Shown: one piece after another, positions 9,424-16,736 of the stretch
Layout of the letters: every line of letters starts with the position of its first letter
How positions within the stretch are numbered: position 1 is the stretch's first letter
Origin: Pantoea latae
GTDB taxonomy: Bacteria > Pseudomonadota > Gammaproteobacteria > Enterobacterales > Enterobacteriaceae
Assembly: GCF_002077695.1 (NCBI RefSeq)
Contig: NZ_MWUE01000017.1
Span: forward strand, 1 to 64,000
Reading direction: 5' to 3'
Length of the DNA stretch: 64,000 bases
Translations under genes and position numbers: made by a program
Notes under the pieces: model-generated
The model's input: only the letters and a program-made list of their open reading frames with translations
The model's database searches: none
Told to the model about the DNA's origin: nothing

Positions 9424-12400
9424 TTAAAAACTAAAACGGTAGCCGGCGTTGAGCAGGCGCTGATCGAAGCGGCTACCGTCTGTGATATCCGCTTCCATAA
9501 ACAGGGTGTGGTCGCGCAGCTGCGTGCTGACGCCGACGCCGTTATTCCAGCCGGTGCCCTGGAAAGAGAGTTTTTCGCGCGAGCCGTTCAGCGCGTAGGC
9601 GGCGTGGCCCGCATACTCGCGCATCGCGCCCGTTTTGAGATAGGCGTTCAGCCTGTAGCCCGGCTGGCTAATCGCATACCCCGCCAGCACGCTGGCGCGC
9701 GCCTGTAACGAGCGGTAGTCCGACAGCTTGATGTCGAGCCCGTTTGAGGCGTGAACGGCGGCGTTATCCTGGTGCGCCAGGGTAAACTGCAGCTGCGGCT
9801 CCAGAAAGAGGCCGTCGCGGCCGGAGAGGCTGAAGCGCTTTCCCGCCTCTAGCGAGGCGCTGATGCCGGAGGAAACGCCCTTGCCCGAGACGCGGTTGCC
9901 CTGGGTATCCAGCACGCTGAACTGATTTCTCAGGCGGTTGATTTTGGTGACGCTGTCGAGATAGAACCCGGCGTCGCTGATCCAGGTGGTATAGAGGCCG
10001 AAATAGGTTGACTGCATCGTGCCGCTGCCGCCCTGGTAGCCGGACGAGCCGTGGCTTGCGCCCATAAAAAAGCCCAGATAGACCGGCATCTCGTCGGCCA
10101 GCCGTTTATCCACCCCAAACTGATAGCCGCTGTAATTCAGACTGAACTGGCTGAGCTTGCCGCTGGCAAAGCCGTCAAAGCGGCCGCCTGTGCCGCGCAG
10201 CCAGACATTGCCGGCGCGCTGGCCCTGGCGTACGTCGCCCATACGCTGCAGCAACGTCTGCGTTTCGGCGTAGTTCATCAGATAGCCGATATTCAGGAAA
10301 TTCGCCCCGGCGCTGGCGCTGGTGCTGATTACCGGGGTCGGTTTGCTGTTACTGGGCGGCGTCACGGCGGGCTGTTCCGCGGGTGCCTCCTCCTGGGGAG
10401 GAGGGGGCGCGACTTCCTCTTTATCAGACGGCGTCACCGGTTCGACGGGTGTGACCTCCGCTTCATCAGGTGGCGTCGCCGGTTCGATCGGCGTGACCTC
10501 CGCTTCATCAGGTGGCGTCGCCGGTTCGATCGGCGTAACCTCCGCTTCATCAGGTGGCGTCACCGGTTCGATCGGCGCGGCATCCTCTTTATCAGGCGGC
10601 GTCACCGGATCCACGGGCGTGACCTCCGGCGCTTTATCGTCGGGAACCGGCGCGGGAACCACCTCTTCTTCAGGGGCGATATTGGCCGAAGCAAGCACCC
10701 AGTTGGTGCCCTGCTTGTTAACGCGATAGACATAGCCGCCCAGCTCAACGTCTGCATTGCTGGTAAAGGTGGCGGCGCCGTCCGGGGTTTCTACCACTGT
10801 CAGAACTTCATCGCCGCGGGTCACGGCGCTGCCGCGGTTTTTGATCGTCAGCCCATAGCTACCGGCGCTGCTGCCCGTCACCATGATTTTGTCGCTGAGA
10901 TTATTGACGCCGTCACCGTCGCCGACGAGGTCGGTTCGCAGCGTAAAATCGCCGCTGCCGCTCAGGTTCGCCACGGTGAGCGTCGTGCCTGGCGCGTTAT
11001 CCGCGGCGGCGGAAAGATCCACCTGCGCGCGGTCAAGCTGCAAATTATCGAGGGTTGAGCTGGCGGCGACGCGCCATTCGCTGTCGCTCAGCCTCACGTT
11101 AAGGTGACCCTGATCCTTGCTGTCGATAAGGGCGCTACCGTACCAGCGCGACGCCGGGGCAAAATCGAGATCGATTAAGCCGCCGACGGAGATAACGCCT
11201 CCGGTGATATCCATCTTGCCCGTGGCGGTAATGATGCCGGGCGCGCCTGCAACATAGGGGGTTGCCAGGGCAACGCCCTGCGGCGACCCCACATCGATCA
11301 CCGTCTCGCCGGTTAAATTCACTGCGCCGTTGCTAAAGGCATAGACGCCGTAAGCATCCGTTGAGGTGGTGATGGTCAGCCCATCGCCGTTAATCACGCC
11401 GCCCTCATAGGACTGCAGGCCCATGCCGCGCACGTGGTCAACCGTGATATCGCTGTTGCGAAGAAGAATGGTCGAGCCGGCAGACTGTGCGGAGGCGCCA
11501 TAAAGCCCGGTGGTGCTGATGCTGTTGCGGTTGTCTTCGCTTCCCAGAAAATTTAGGGTGACGTTGTCATCCATCGCCACCAGCGCGCCAGCGTTTGCGG
11601 TGACGACAACCGAGCCCGGGCCAAGGGTGGTGATGCTGTTCTCGCGACCTTCTATCGCCGGCGACTTGAGGCCAGTTGTTTTGATCGTCAGCGCATCGGC
11701 GGTCAGGTTGCCGCCAACGCTCCAGATGCCCGGCGAATTGATGCCGCTGGTAAGCAGCTGCGAATGGCTGCCCAGATCGGCCCGGCTATTAACCTGCATG
11801 TTGACGGCAGTAGAGTGGTCGGCAAGGGTTATCACGCTGAGCGCGTCGGCCACCAGGCTAGCGTGCTTACCGTTTGCCTCGCCAACCAGGTTATCGACCC
11901 TGACGCCGTGCGCGTCGACGCCGTTGGTTTCAATCAGGCTGCCGTAGCCGATATTCGCCGTGCTGCCATAGCCTGAGATATTGAGGCCAACCCCGTGATT
12001 ACCCGTTATCGAAATGTGCAGGTTATCGGCCAGCAGCGAACTCTGGCGAATCATCATGCCAGAAGCGTAACCGTCAGCGCTGCTGACCACGATGGCTGAC
12101 GAACCGGTACCCAGGTTAAGGCTATTGTTTGCGCCAAATACCTCAAGAGCCGAGGCGTGCTTGCCGGTCGCATTAATGGTCAGTCTGTCGGCGTTAAGCG
12201 AGCCGTTGGCGCCGAAGATGAGGATGCTGTTAACGCTGCCGGTGGGATCGGTTATGTTGAGAATGCTGCCGGTGCCCAGGTCGATTTTCGGCGTATAGGG
12301 TAGCGGAATGAGAATGCCGTACATCGTGGCGGCGTACCTGGCGTCTCCATTAAGCGTCGTGCCGTCTGTCAGGGTGATCACATCGCCGGACTGGCTGCCG

Positions 12401-12495
12401 ATCACCGCCGCACAGGTCATAATGGGCGTGGCGCTTACCCCAAGCGTCATAATGACGACTTTTGCGAGTCTACTCAGCTTAAAAGCGTTATTCAT
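9424..12495 (-). CDS. Autotransporter with pertactin-like passenger and outer membrane beta-barrel
   Basis: About 1,023 aa. An upstream in-frame TTG exists at 12513, but I chose the ATG at 12495 because a GGGGA ribosome site lies about 11 nt before it. The order is: signal peptide (ending 'TCA' near residue 29), a passenger of beta-helix type with repeated 'ADxLxIxxTGxxxxGLxxxG' turns (about 30-590), an unusual Pro/Glu/Asp repeat linker (about 610-710), and a ~265-aa autotransporter barrel that ends in 'GYRFSF', the aromatic C-terminus required for BAM insertion. It should be a type Va surface protein, adhesin or autoaggregation factor, still attached or cleaved at the cell surface. No protease triad was seen in the passenger. 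The ligand is unknown. Confidence 0.9.
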   Translation of the reverse strand: MNNAFKLSRLAKVVIMTLGVSATPIMTCAAVIGSQSGDVITLTDGTTLNGDARYAATMYGILIPLPYTPKIDLGTGSILNITDPTGSVNSILIFGANGSLNADRLTINATGKHASALEVFGANNSLNLGTGSSAIVVSSADGYASGMMIRQSSLLADNLHISITGNHGVGLNISGYGSTANIGYGSLIETNGVDAHGVRVDNLVGEANGKHASLVADALSVITLADHSTAVNMQVNSRADLGSHSQLLTSGINSPGIWSVGGNLTADALTIKTTGLKSPAIEGRENSITTLGPGSVVVTANAGALVAMDDNVTLNFLGSEDNRNSISTTGLYGASAQSAGSTILLRNSDITVDHVRGMGLQSYEGGVINGDGLTITTSTDAYGVYAFSNGAVNLTGETVIDVGSPQGVALATPYVAGAPGIITATGKMDITGGVISVGGLIDLDFAPASRWYGSALIDSKDQGHLNVRLSDSEWRVAASSTLDNLQLDRAQVDLSAAADNAPGTTLTVANLSGSGDFTLRTDLVGDGDGVNNLSDKIMVTGSSAGSYGLTIKNRGSAVTRGDEVLTVVETPDGAATFTSNADVELGGYVYRVNKQGTNWVLASANIAPEEEVVPAPVPDDKAPEVTPVDPVTPPDKEDAAPIEPVTPPDEAEVTPIEPATPPDEAEVTPIEPATPPDEAEVTPVEPVTPSDKEEVAPPPPQEEAPAEQPAVTPPSNSKPTPVISTSASAGANFLNIGYLMNYAETQTLLQRMGDVRQGQRAGNVWLRGTGGRFDGFASGKLSQFSLNYSGYQFGVDKRLADEMPVYLGFFMGASHGSSGYQGGSGTMQSTYFGLYTTWISDAGFYLDSVTKINRLRNQFSVLDTQGNRVSGKGVSSGISASLEAGKRFSLSGRDGLFLEPQLQFTLAHQDNAAVHASNGLDIKLSDYRSLQARASVLAGYAISQPGYRLNAYLKTGAMREYAGHAAYALNGSREKLSFQGTGWNNGVGVSTQLRDHTLFMEADITDGSRFDQRLLNAGYRFSF
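10411..10634 (-). repeat. Tandem 42-bp repeats encoding Pro/Glu/Asp linker of the autotransporter
   Basis: About five copies of a 42-bp unit encode 14-aa repeats of the form 'PATPPDEAEVTPIE'. The central three copies (starting near 10453, 10495 and 10537) are nearly identical at DNA level, the outer ones degenerate ('PPDKEDAAPIE', 'PSDKEEVAPPP'). The encoded stretch is acidic and proline-rich, a stiff spacer between passenger and barrel. Near-identity of the inner units makes copy number likely to vary between strains by slippage or recombination. Confidence 0.85.
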
Positions 12496-13001
12496 AGCGG
12501 TTATTTTCCCCAAGGCGTAATTGTGCTGTGTGTAAATGAAGAGTGTTAAACGTGTTTTATTGCCGGTGCGATTCTTGAATGATTATCTCCGGCTAACTTA
12601 TTTTTTATTTGCAGGATGGAATTGCAGAGGAATTATGCCGCCGGAAAATAAATGATGTAAAGGAAGCTAAATTAATAGCGTTGCTTTTTTGTTATAATTG
12701 TTTATCTGAATTGGCTACTTGATTCAGCAGCTTAGGCTGCATCTTAGGTTGTCATGTTGCTTGATTTTACATGCGATTCTTTTTTGGAGTGGTTTTTTTG
12801 CGGCCAGAGTGGCAATAAACGCAATAAAGTCATTAGTGTTTATTAACCGTTACAGGTGTCATTAATAAAATTACGATGTGATAAGGTGTTTTAAAAATAG
12901 CGCATCGTTGTCGATTAATGAGAAACGTAACGCGCCTGTTTTTACCCTGTCAGATAAATATCCCAGGCTAAACTGAATAAAGACCTAACCGGAGCTGACC
13001 G
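12496..13001. other. AT-rich intergenic region, divergent promoters
   Basis: This 500-bp stretch between the autotransporter (minus) and the small lipoprotein gene (plus) is much more AT-rich than its surroundings, and I find no credible ORF in it. It must hold both promoters; several TATAAT-like runs exist (for example around 12694) but none can be assigned with confidence. Such AT-rich DNA is a typical H-NS target, in line with control of a surface protein. Confidence 0.5.
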
Positions 13002-13253
13002 ATGAAAATGAACCCTCATATCGCTAATACCGCCGTGATCGCGGCCAGCCTGCTGCTGGCCGCCTGCGCACAGCACGCCTCCTCACCGCGGTTGAACATG
13101 CACAATCCCGCAGCCGACTGGTGTCTGCATTCCGGCGGCAAGCTTTCAGAAGTCAGAACAGAGGCGGGCGTCACCGGCTACTGCACGCTTCCTTCCGGCG
13201 AACTCATCGAGCAATGGGCGCTCTATCATCGCGACCATGCGAAAAAGGGATAA
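13002..13253 (+). CDS. DUF333-family small lipoprotein
   Basis: An 83-aa protein with a lipoprotein signal peptide: hydrophobic core and lipobox 'LLAAC' placing the lipidated Cys at residue 22. The mature part has the DUF333 pattern 'NPAADWCLHSGGKLSEVRTEAGVTGYCTLPSGELIEQWALYHR', given here in two halves: a Cys within 'WCLHSGGK' and a second Cys in 'GYCTLPSG', probably disulfide-bonded. Enterobacterial members are small outer-membrane or periplasmic lipoproteins of unknown function. Start ATG at 13002 has GGAG eight nt upstream. It is followed by a hairpin, so it is probably monocistronic. Confidence 0.85.
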   Translation: MKMNPHIANTAVIAASLLLAACAQHASSPRLNMHNPAADWCLHSGGKLSEVRTEAGVTGYCTLPSGELIEQWALYHRDHAKKG

Positions 13254-13272
13254 CGCTTTCTGCCTGCCGCGC

Positions 13273-13296
13273 ATATCAGGGCGCTCGCCCTGATAT
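13273..13296 (+). terminator. Hairpin after DUF333 gene, probable terminator
   Basis: A perfect 10-bp inverted repeat, ATATCAGGGC/GCCCTGATAT, with a 4-nt loop 19 nt after the stop. The following bases are only moderately T-rich (CACCTTCTCT). Confidence 0.6.
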
Positions 13297-13429
13297 CACC
13301 TTCTCTGATATCTAAAATCATCTTTGCTCATTTCTCTTATATTCATGCCAGTGAGATGCTGTGCCTGTCGCAACATACAGCCGCGACTATGCTGTACGTT
13401 TCGCACACAACCTATTCAAGAGGTGAATC

Positions 13430-14446
13430 ATGCAGGCTTTAACCTTAACCGCGCCGGGTGGACTGGATAATCTGACGTTAACCACGCTGGCCGATCCCGG
13501 CGAACCGGGCCGTGGCGAAATCCGTGTAGCGATCCACGCGACGTCGCTCAACTACCACGATTTGCTGGTGGCAGAGGGCGCTATTCCTGCCGCGTCGCAG
13601 CGCATTATGATGGCGGACGGCGCAGGCGTTGTTGAAGCGGTAGGCGAGGGCGTCAGCGAATTTCAGGTCGGCGATGCGGTAGTGTCGTGCTTTTTTCCGC
13701 AGTGGGCAGATGGCCTGCCTTACAGCGAGGTGGCGGACTTTACCCGCACGCCGGGCGATGGCGCTGACGGTTTTGCCGCCGAGGTGGTGGTGCGTCCCGC
13801 CAGCGCCTTTACCCTGGCGCCAGCAGGCTGGAGCCACGCCGAGGCGGCGACCATCACCACGTCTGGCCTGACCGCCTGGCGCGCGCTGACAGGTGATGCC
13901 CAGATTAAGGCGGGTGACACCGTGCTGGCGCTGGGCACGGGCGGCGTCTCGATCACCGCGTTGCAGATTGCCAAAGCGATGGGTGCGCGCGTCATTATCA
14001 CCTCCTCTTCTGACGAGAAGCTGGCGCAGGCGCGCGCGCTGGGCGCGGATGAAACCATTAACTACCGCACTCAGCCCGACTGGGGCAAGGCGGTGCAGGC
14101 GCTGACCCACGGCAAGGGCGCGGATGTGGTGATCGAGGTCGGTGGGCCTGGCACGCTGGCGCAGTCGATCGAGGCGGTCGCCGTTGGCGGACATATCGCC
14201 CTGATCGGCGTGCTGACCGGTCGTGAAGGGGTGGTCCCGACATCGCTGCTGATGGCTAAGCAGGCAAAAATTCAGGGTCTGATCGTCGGCAGTCGCCGCC
14301 AGCAGCAGGCGTTCGTCGCCGCGCTGAATCAGACAGGTTTGCGCCCGGCGATCGGCGAGCGCTTCAGCGGGCTAACCTCCCTCGCCGAGGCGTTTGCTTT
14401 GCAGCGCAGCGGCGGGCATTTCGGCAAAATCGTCGTTGAATGGTAA
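13430..14446 (+). CDS. Zinc-independent MDR-family NAD(P)-dependent oxidoreductase
   Basis: A 338-aa medium-chain dehydrogenase/reductase. The N-terminal GroES-like domain (about 1-125) lacks the usual catalytic zinc Cys/His set. The Rossmann domain has 'VLALGTGGVSITALQIAKAMGA' (near 165-187, shown as the GTGGVS core) and 'GADVVIEVGGPGTLAQSIEAV'. Members are quinone oxidoreductase or enoyl-reductase-like enzymes of varied substrate. An AGAGGTG ribosome site precedes the ATG. A gene for an SRPBCC protein starts 17 nt after its stop, so the two probably form an operon acting on the same hydrophobic carbonyl compound. The substrate cannot be told from the sequence. Confidence 0.85.
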   Translation: MQALTLTAPGGLDNLTLTTLADPGEPGRGEIRVAIHATSLNYHDLLVAEGAIPAASQRIMMADGAGVVEAVGEGVSEFQVGDAVVSCFFPQWADGLPYSEVADFTRTPGDGADGFAAEVVVRPASAFTLAPAGWSHAEAATITTSGLTAWRALTGDAQIKAGDTVLALGTGGVSITALQIAKAMGARVIITSSSDEKLAQARALGADETINYRTQPDWGKAVQALTHGKGADVVIEVGGPGTLAQSIEAVAVGGHIALIGVLTGREGVVPTSLLMAKQAKIQGLIVGSRRQQQAFVAALNQTGLRPAIGERFSGLTSLAEAFALQRSGGHFGKIVVEW

Positions 14447-14463
14447 ATATTCAGGAACCCCTA

Positions 14464-14994
14464 ATGAAACTCAATGCAATCAACTGGCCCGAGGAATTTA
14501 TTCCGGGCTTTACCGATAACTTTTGCTCAAACGAAGTCATTGTCGCCGGACTCAGCGCGCAGGATATCTGGCCGCTGCTGGTCACGCCGTCGCTGTGGCC
14601 CAGCTACTACGCTAACTCGGCCAACGCGCGCTTTTACGACAACAAAGGGCCGGAGCTGGAGCAGGGTGTGCGCTTCTACTTCGAGACCTTTGGCTTTCCG
14701 GTGGAGTCGCGCGTAACCGAATTCGCGGCGCCGACGCACGGCGAGCCGGGACGCGTCTCCTGGCACGGCTGGGCGGGAGAAGAGGGCGCAGCGGATCGTC
14801 TGGATGTGCTGCACGCCTGGCTGGTGGAAGATCTCTCAGAAAACCGTGTGCGCATCCTGACGCAGGAAGCTCAGAACGGGCAGCCAGCCCGAGAGCTGGC
14901 AAGCGCGAAACCTAACCCGATGATCAATGGTCATCAGGACTGGCTTGAGGGTCTGGTGGCCGCGGCCGGGGCGAAAAAAGCAGGACGAGGATAA
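14464..14994 (+). CDS. SRPBCC (START/Bet v1-like) domain protein
   Basis: A 176-aa soluble protein of the SRPBCC ligand-pocket fold: 'NEVIVAGLSAQDIWPLLVTPSLWPSYYANSANARFYD' (helix-grip start, described from residue ~20), 'GVRFYFETFGFPVESRVTEF' and a C-terminal amphipathic helix. These bind hydrophobic ligands or act as polyketide cyclase-like enzymes. I set the start at ATG 14464 because AGGAA lies 7 nt upstream; the longer in-frame start at 14440 overlaps the preceding gene. It is co-oriented with the MDR oxidoreductase upstream, the first of two such pairs in this window (see 40183-41883). Confidence 0.8.
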   Translation: MKLNAINWPEEFIPGFTDNFCSNEVIVAGLSAQDIWPLLVTPSLWPSYYANSANARFYDNKGPELEQGVRFYFETFGFPVESRVTEFAAPTHGEPGRVSWHGWAGEEGAADRLDVLHAWLVEDLSENRVRILTQEAQNGQPARELASAKPNPMINGHQDWLEGLVAAAGAKKAGRG

Positions 14995-15010
14995 ACTCCG
15001 CCAGGGAAAA

Positions 15011-15034
15011 GGAAACCGCCCCAAAGGGGGCGGT
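15011..15034 (-). terminator. Terminator of the small-peptide mRNA (minus strand)
   Basis: ACCGCCCC (15015-15022) pairs with GGGGCGGT (15027-15034). On the minus strand the stem is followed by TTTCCTTTTCC. It starts 8 nt after the stop codon of the 39-aa minus-strand ORF, which supports that ORF as a real gene. Confidence 0.75.
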
Positions 15035-15042
15035 CGCCTGGC

Positions 15043-15162
15043 TTACTTGCCTGCTGTGTTGATGACAACAGATATGGAGTTACCGGAAATTTCCCAGTTT
15101 CCCTTTCCTGATGACAGCAACGCACCAGATACAACGATTACAATACAGATGTACCGTTTCAT
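15043..15162 (-). CDS. Small hydrophobic peptide, candidate type I toxin
   Basis: A 39-codon ORF, too short for usual gene finders. The product begins 'MKRYICIVIVVSGALLSSGK', a single membrane-spanning or signal-like segment, followed by a polar tail containing 'WEISGNSISVVINTAGK'. A second in-frame ATG four codons upstream (15174) gives 43 aa. It is flanked by a U-rich terminator just after the stop and by a structured leader with a 5' hairpin (15295-15310). A 21-nt stretch of that leader is repeated in a divergently transcribed RNA gene. The peptide does not resemble the TisB, DinQ, ZorO, ShoB, Ldr, Ibs or Hok sequences I know. A toxin role is inferred from gene architecture only. Confidence 0.6.
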   Translation of the reverse strand: MKRYICIVIVVSGALLSSGKGNWEISGNSISVVINTAGK

Positions 15163-15186
15163 TGTGCGGTCCATGCAAAGACCGCT

Positions 15187-15261
15187 TCACGACACCACCA
15201 CCGGAGATAGCGCCGCGAATGCAAGCACTAGGTTGTGCTGGCGTTTACGGCCGTTGGACAT
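15187..15261 (-). CDS. Leader ORF upstream of the small peptide (24 codons)
   Basis: The ORF starts at ATG 15261, directly after AGGGAAGG, and encodes 'MSNGRKRQHNLVLAFAALS' plus 'PVVVS' before a UGA. It is in the same frame as the 39-aa peptide, separated from it by that UGA and four or eight codons. The RNA segment that could pair with the antisense RNA (15225-15249) lies inside it, codons ~4-12. By analogy with tisA or mok it could be a regulatory leader; it may equally be untranslated. Confidence 0.35.
   Translation of the reverse strand: MSNGRKRQHNLVLAFAALSPVVVS
15225..15249. repeat. 21-nt direct repeat shared by toxin leader and antisense RNA (copy 1)
   Basis: The plus-strand sequence starting GCACTAGGTTGTGCTGGCGTT at 15225 recurs exactly at 15376-15396 (21 identical nt, then one inserted T and a further TACG match). 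Copy 1 lies, in complement, in the mRNA leader of the small peptide; copy 2 lies at the predicted 5' end of the divergent RNA. The two transcripts can therefore pair over at least 21 nt. Confidence 0.85.
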
Positions 15262-15304
15262 CCTTCCCTGAACCCGGTGCCCGCTTGCTAAGGCGGCGGG
15301 AAGA

Positions 15305-15321
15305 CCCGCCGGAATTGTATA
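15305..15321 (-). promoter_or_regulatory. Candidate promoter of the small-peptide mRNA
   Basis: The minus strand carries TATACAAT (plus 15314-15321), a good -10 region. The transcript would start near 15307 at a GGCGGG/CCCGCC hairpin (15295-15310), a 5' stem of the kind that stabilises type I toxin mRNAs. The -35 is poor. A CTGTT...AACAG element overlaps it but has the wrong spacing for a LexA box. Confidence 0.4.
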
Positions 15322-15342
15322 CTGTTTGGCCACAACAGAAAC

Positions 15343-15372
15343 TTGACACCCGATATAAAGCGGAACACTATA
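15343..15372 (+). promoter_or_regulatory. Promoter of the antisense RNA
   Basis: A perfect TTGACA -35 (15343-15348) is followed 17 nt later by a weak -10, CACTAT (15366-15371). The start point near 15377-15379 coincides with the first bases of repeat copy 2. Confidence 0.6.
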
Positions 15373-15375
15373 TCG

Positions 15376-15474
15376 GCACTAGGTTGTGCTGGCGTTACGT
15401 TGGTAACGCAGCCCTGCTGGCAAGGCCGCTAACCTGGCCAGCACAAAAAAACCGCCGTTAAGGCGGTTTTTTTG
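15376..15474 (+). ncRNA. Candidate antitoxin sRNA, divergent from the small-peptide gene
   Basis: A roughly 100-nt transcript unit from the TTGACA promoter to a strong terminator (ACCGCC/GGCGGT at 15451-15467, then seven T). Its first 21 nt are complementary to the mRNA leader of the small hydrophobic peptide. It is also self-structured: TTGTGCTGGC (15384-15393) pairs perfectly with GCCAGCACAA (15437-15446), enclosing a GCGTTAC/GTAACGC hairpin. The layout, a divergent sRNA with about 20 nt of trans-type complementarity, is that of istR-1/tisB and ohsC/shoB. No ORF is evident in it. Confidence 0.65.
15451..15474 (+). terminator. Terminator of the antisense RNA
   Basis: ACCGCC (15451-15456), a 5-nt loop, GGCGGT (15462-15467), then a T-run to 15473. 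Confidence 0.85.
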
Positions 15475-15725
15475 TTTGGGTCGGCTACTCAGCCAGCCTG
15501 CTCTTTTCCTGCCTTCAAACGATTACCCAGGGACCGCTCGCTGCCGTGCGACCTGATTAGCCGCGCCGTTCCGCCACTGAGGCCTAACGCTGTCGCCGAC
15601 GCCTGGGGCAAGATGGCGCAGGCCGTTATCTCAACGGCGACGGCCTGTCGCGAGAGAGCCCGGTTGGATCTCTCGCGGCAGCGCTGCAATAATCTGATCC
15701 CACCCCGTTTATCAAGGAGAGAGCT

Positions 15726-16025
15726 ATGACCGTACCCGTGGTCGCCATTTTTATCGCCAAACCCGGCAGCGAAAGCGAGCTGGAAGCGCTGTTTCGCGGC
15801 GTTATCGACACCACGCTGCAAGAAGAGGGCTGCATCAGCTATCAGCTGAACCGCGATACCGACAATCCGCGTCGCTTTGTCTGGACGGAAGAGTGGCAGT
15901 CACAAGCGCTGCTGGATCAGCATATTCGCGCCGCGCATATCGTCACGCTGTTTGACGCCATTAAGCCGCTGATTGAGCGTTCCGACGTCATCGTGCTGGA
16001 GAAAGCGGCAGGCGGACAAGCCTGA
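15726..16025 (+). CDS. Antibiotic biosynthesis monooxygenase-fold protein (putative quinol monooxygenase, YgiN-like)
   Basis: A 99-aa single ABM domain: 'VAIFIAKPGSESELEALF', 'EEGCISYQLNRDTDNPRRFVWTEEW' (described from residue ~35) and 'LDQHIRAAHIVTLF' with the conserved His. Members form ferredoxin-like dimers that oxidise quinols or protect against reactive carbonyls without cofactors. An AAGGAGAGAGCT ribosome site directly precedes the ATG. A hairpin follows, so it is likely monocistronic. A second ABM protein lies at 47328-47603. The real substrate is unknown. Confidence 0.85.
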   Translation: MTVPVVAIFIAKPGSESELEALFRGVIDTTLQEEGCISYQLNRDTDNPRRFVWTEEWQSQALLDQHIRAAHIVTLFDAIKPLIERSDVIVLEKAAGGQA

Positions 16026-16036
16026 CCCTGAGCAAC

Positions 16037-16062
16037 GAGCAGGCGCCAGCCTGCTCTCTCTG
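16037..16062 (+). terminator. Terminator after ABM gene
   Basis: The perfect 8-bp stem GAGCAGGC/GCCTGCTC with loop GCCA is followed by TCTCTGTTC, only moderately T-rich. Confidence 0.6.
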
Positions 16063-16079
16063 TTCAGACGATGTGAAAA

Positions 16080-16283
16080 TCAGTTCACCAGCCGCCAAAT
16101 CTCCTGCGGTATAACGGTGTAAATTCTATTCATGATCAGTTCCGCCTTGCGGTGATCGTAAGCGCCTTCAAAGGAAGAGAGATCGGTCGAGGGTATTTTC
16201 TTCCGCATATAGCTGGTGACAATATCCAGAATATCGGTAGAAGGACAGCGTCTGAAGGTCATCAGATAGTCAGATTTAGTCAT
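16080..16283 (-). CDS. Hha/YmoA-family nucleoid-associated expression modulator
   Basis: A 67-aa protein starting 'MTKSDYLMTFRRCPSTDILD' with 'FEGAYDHRKAELIMNRIYTVIPQEIW', the hallmark of Hha/YmoA (compare DYLMRLRRC and AADHRLAELTMNKLY in Hha). These proteins bind H-NS and enhance silencing of AT-rich, often horizontally acquired DNA such as surface and virulence genes. AGGAAAATAACTA precedes the ATG at 16283. The more divergent middle ('SYMRKKIPSTDLSS') suggests a paralog rather than the core chromosomal hha. Confidence 0.9.
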   Translation of the reverse strand: MTKSDYLMTFRRCPSTDILDIVTSYMRKKIPSTDLSSFEGAYDHRKAELIMNRIYTVIPQEIWRLVN

Positions 16284-16736
16284 TAGTTATTTTCCTGGTG
16301 GGAATGTCCCTGAAATAAAATGGCTTGCGCCATGAAAAAATTAATAGTTCACCTTTATCCCTGAATGAGCAGGGTTATTTCCCTGACTAAAGGCGGCGCA
16401 GAGATAGAGAAATACCTTTTGCCCTGAACGTTATAAATAGTGCGGCGAGAGAGATCAACCCCGGCGAGAAAAGGAAGTTTAGGGGAAAAGAGTTTGGGCG
16501 GAGGCAGGAATAACGCCCGCAGAATAATTAACATGCTGTAATGCAAACGCTTTCGTATAAGGCGCCGCTGGCGGAATATTTTTAACGCTAACCAGTTTCT
16601 AACAATCTGGAAGTGATTATCTAACGGAAATTGTCACAGAGAACCTGATAAGCGTCGCTGGTTGAAGGCCGGTTTAGTGATTTCTGGCAATTTTCGGCAA
16701 CCTGACAGCTGTTGAAAAAGCGCTGCTCCTGCTTTT
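16284..16736. other. Intergenic region without recognised gene
   Basis: This 450-bp stretch separates the Hha-like gene from the PACE gene, both on the minus strand. A 63-codon minus ORF (16355-16546) has no convincing ribosome site and unusual Pro-rich composition, so I do not call it. The half next to the Hha gene is AT-rich and probably contains its promoter. Confidence 0.5.

Noticed and set aside
10051..11058. 335-codon plus-strand frame opposite the autotransporter
   Set aside because: It is an Arg-rich frame ('RRRHRFDG' repeats) that merely mirrors the 42-bp linker repeats.
15321..15338. LexA box in the toxin-antitoxin promoter region (CTGTT...AACAG)
   Set aside because: The arms are right but the spacing is one base too long (CTG-N11-CAG instead of N10), so SOS control cannot be claimed.
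16355..16546. 63-codon minus-strand ORF after the Hha-like gene
   Set aside because: No ribosome site, odd Pro-rich composition and no family resemblance.
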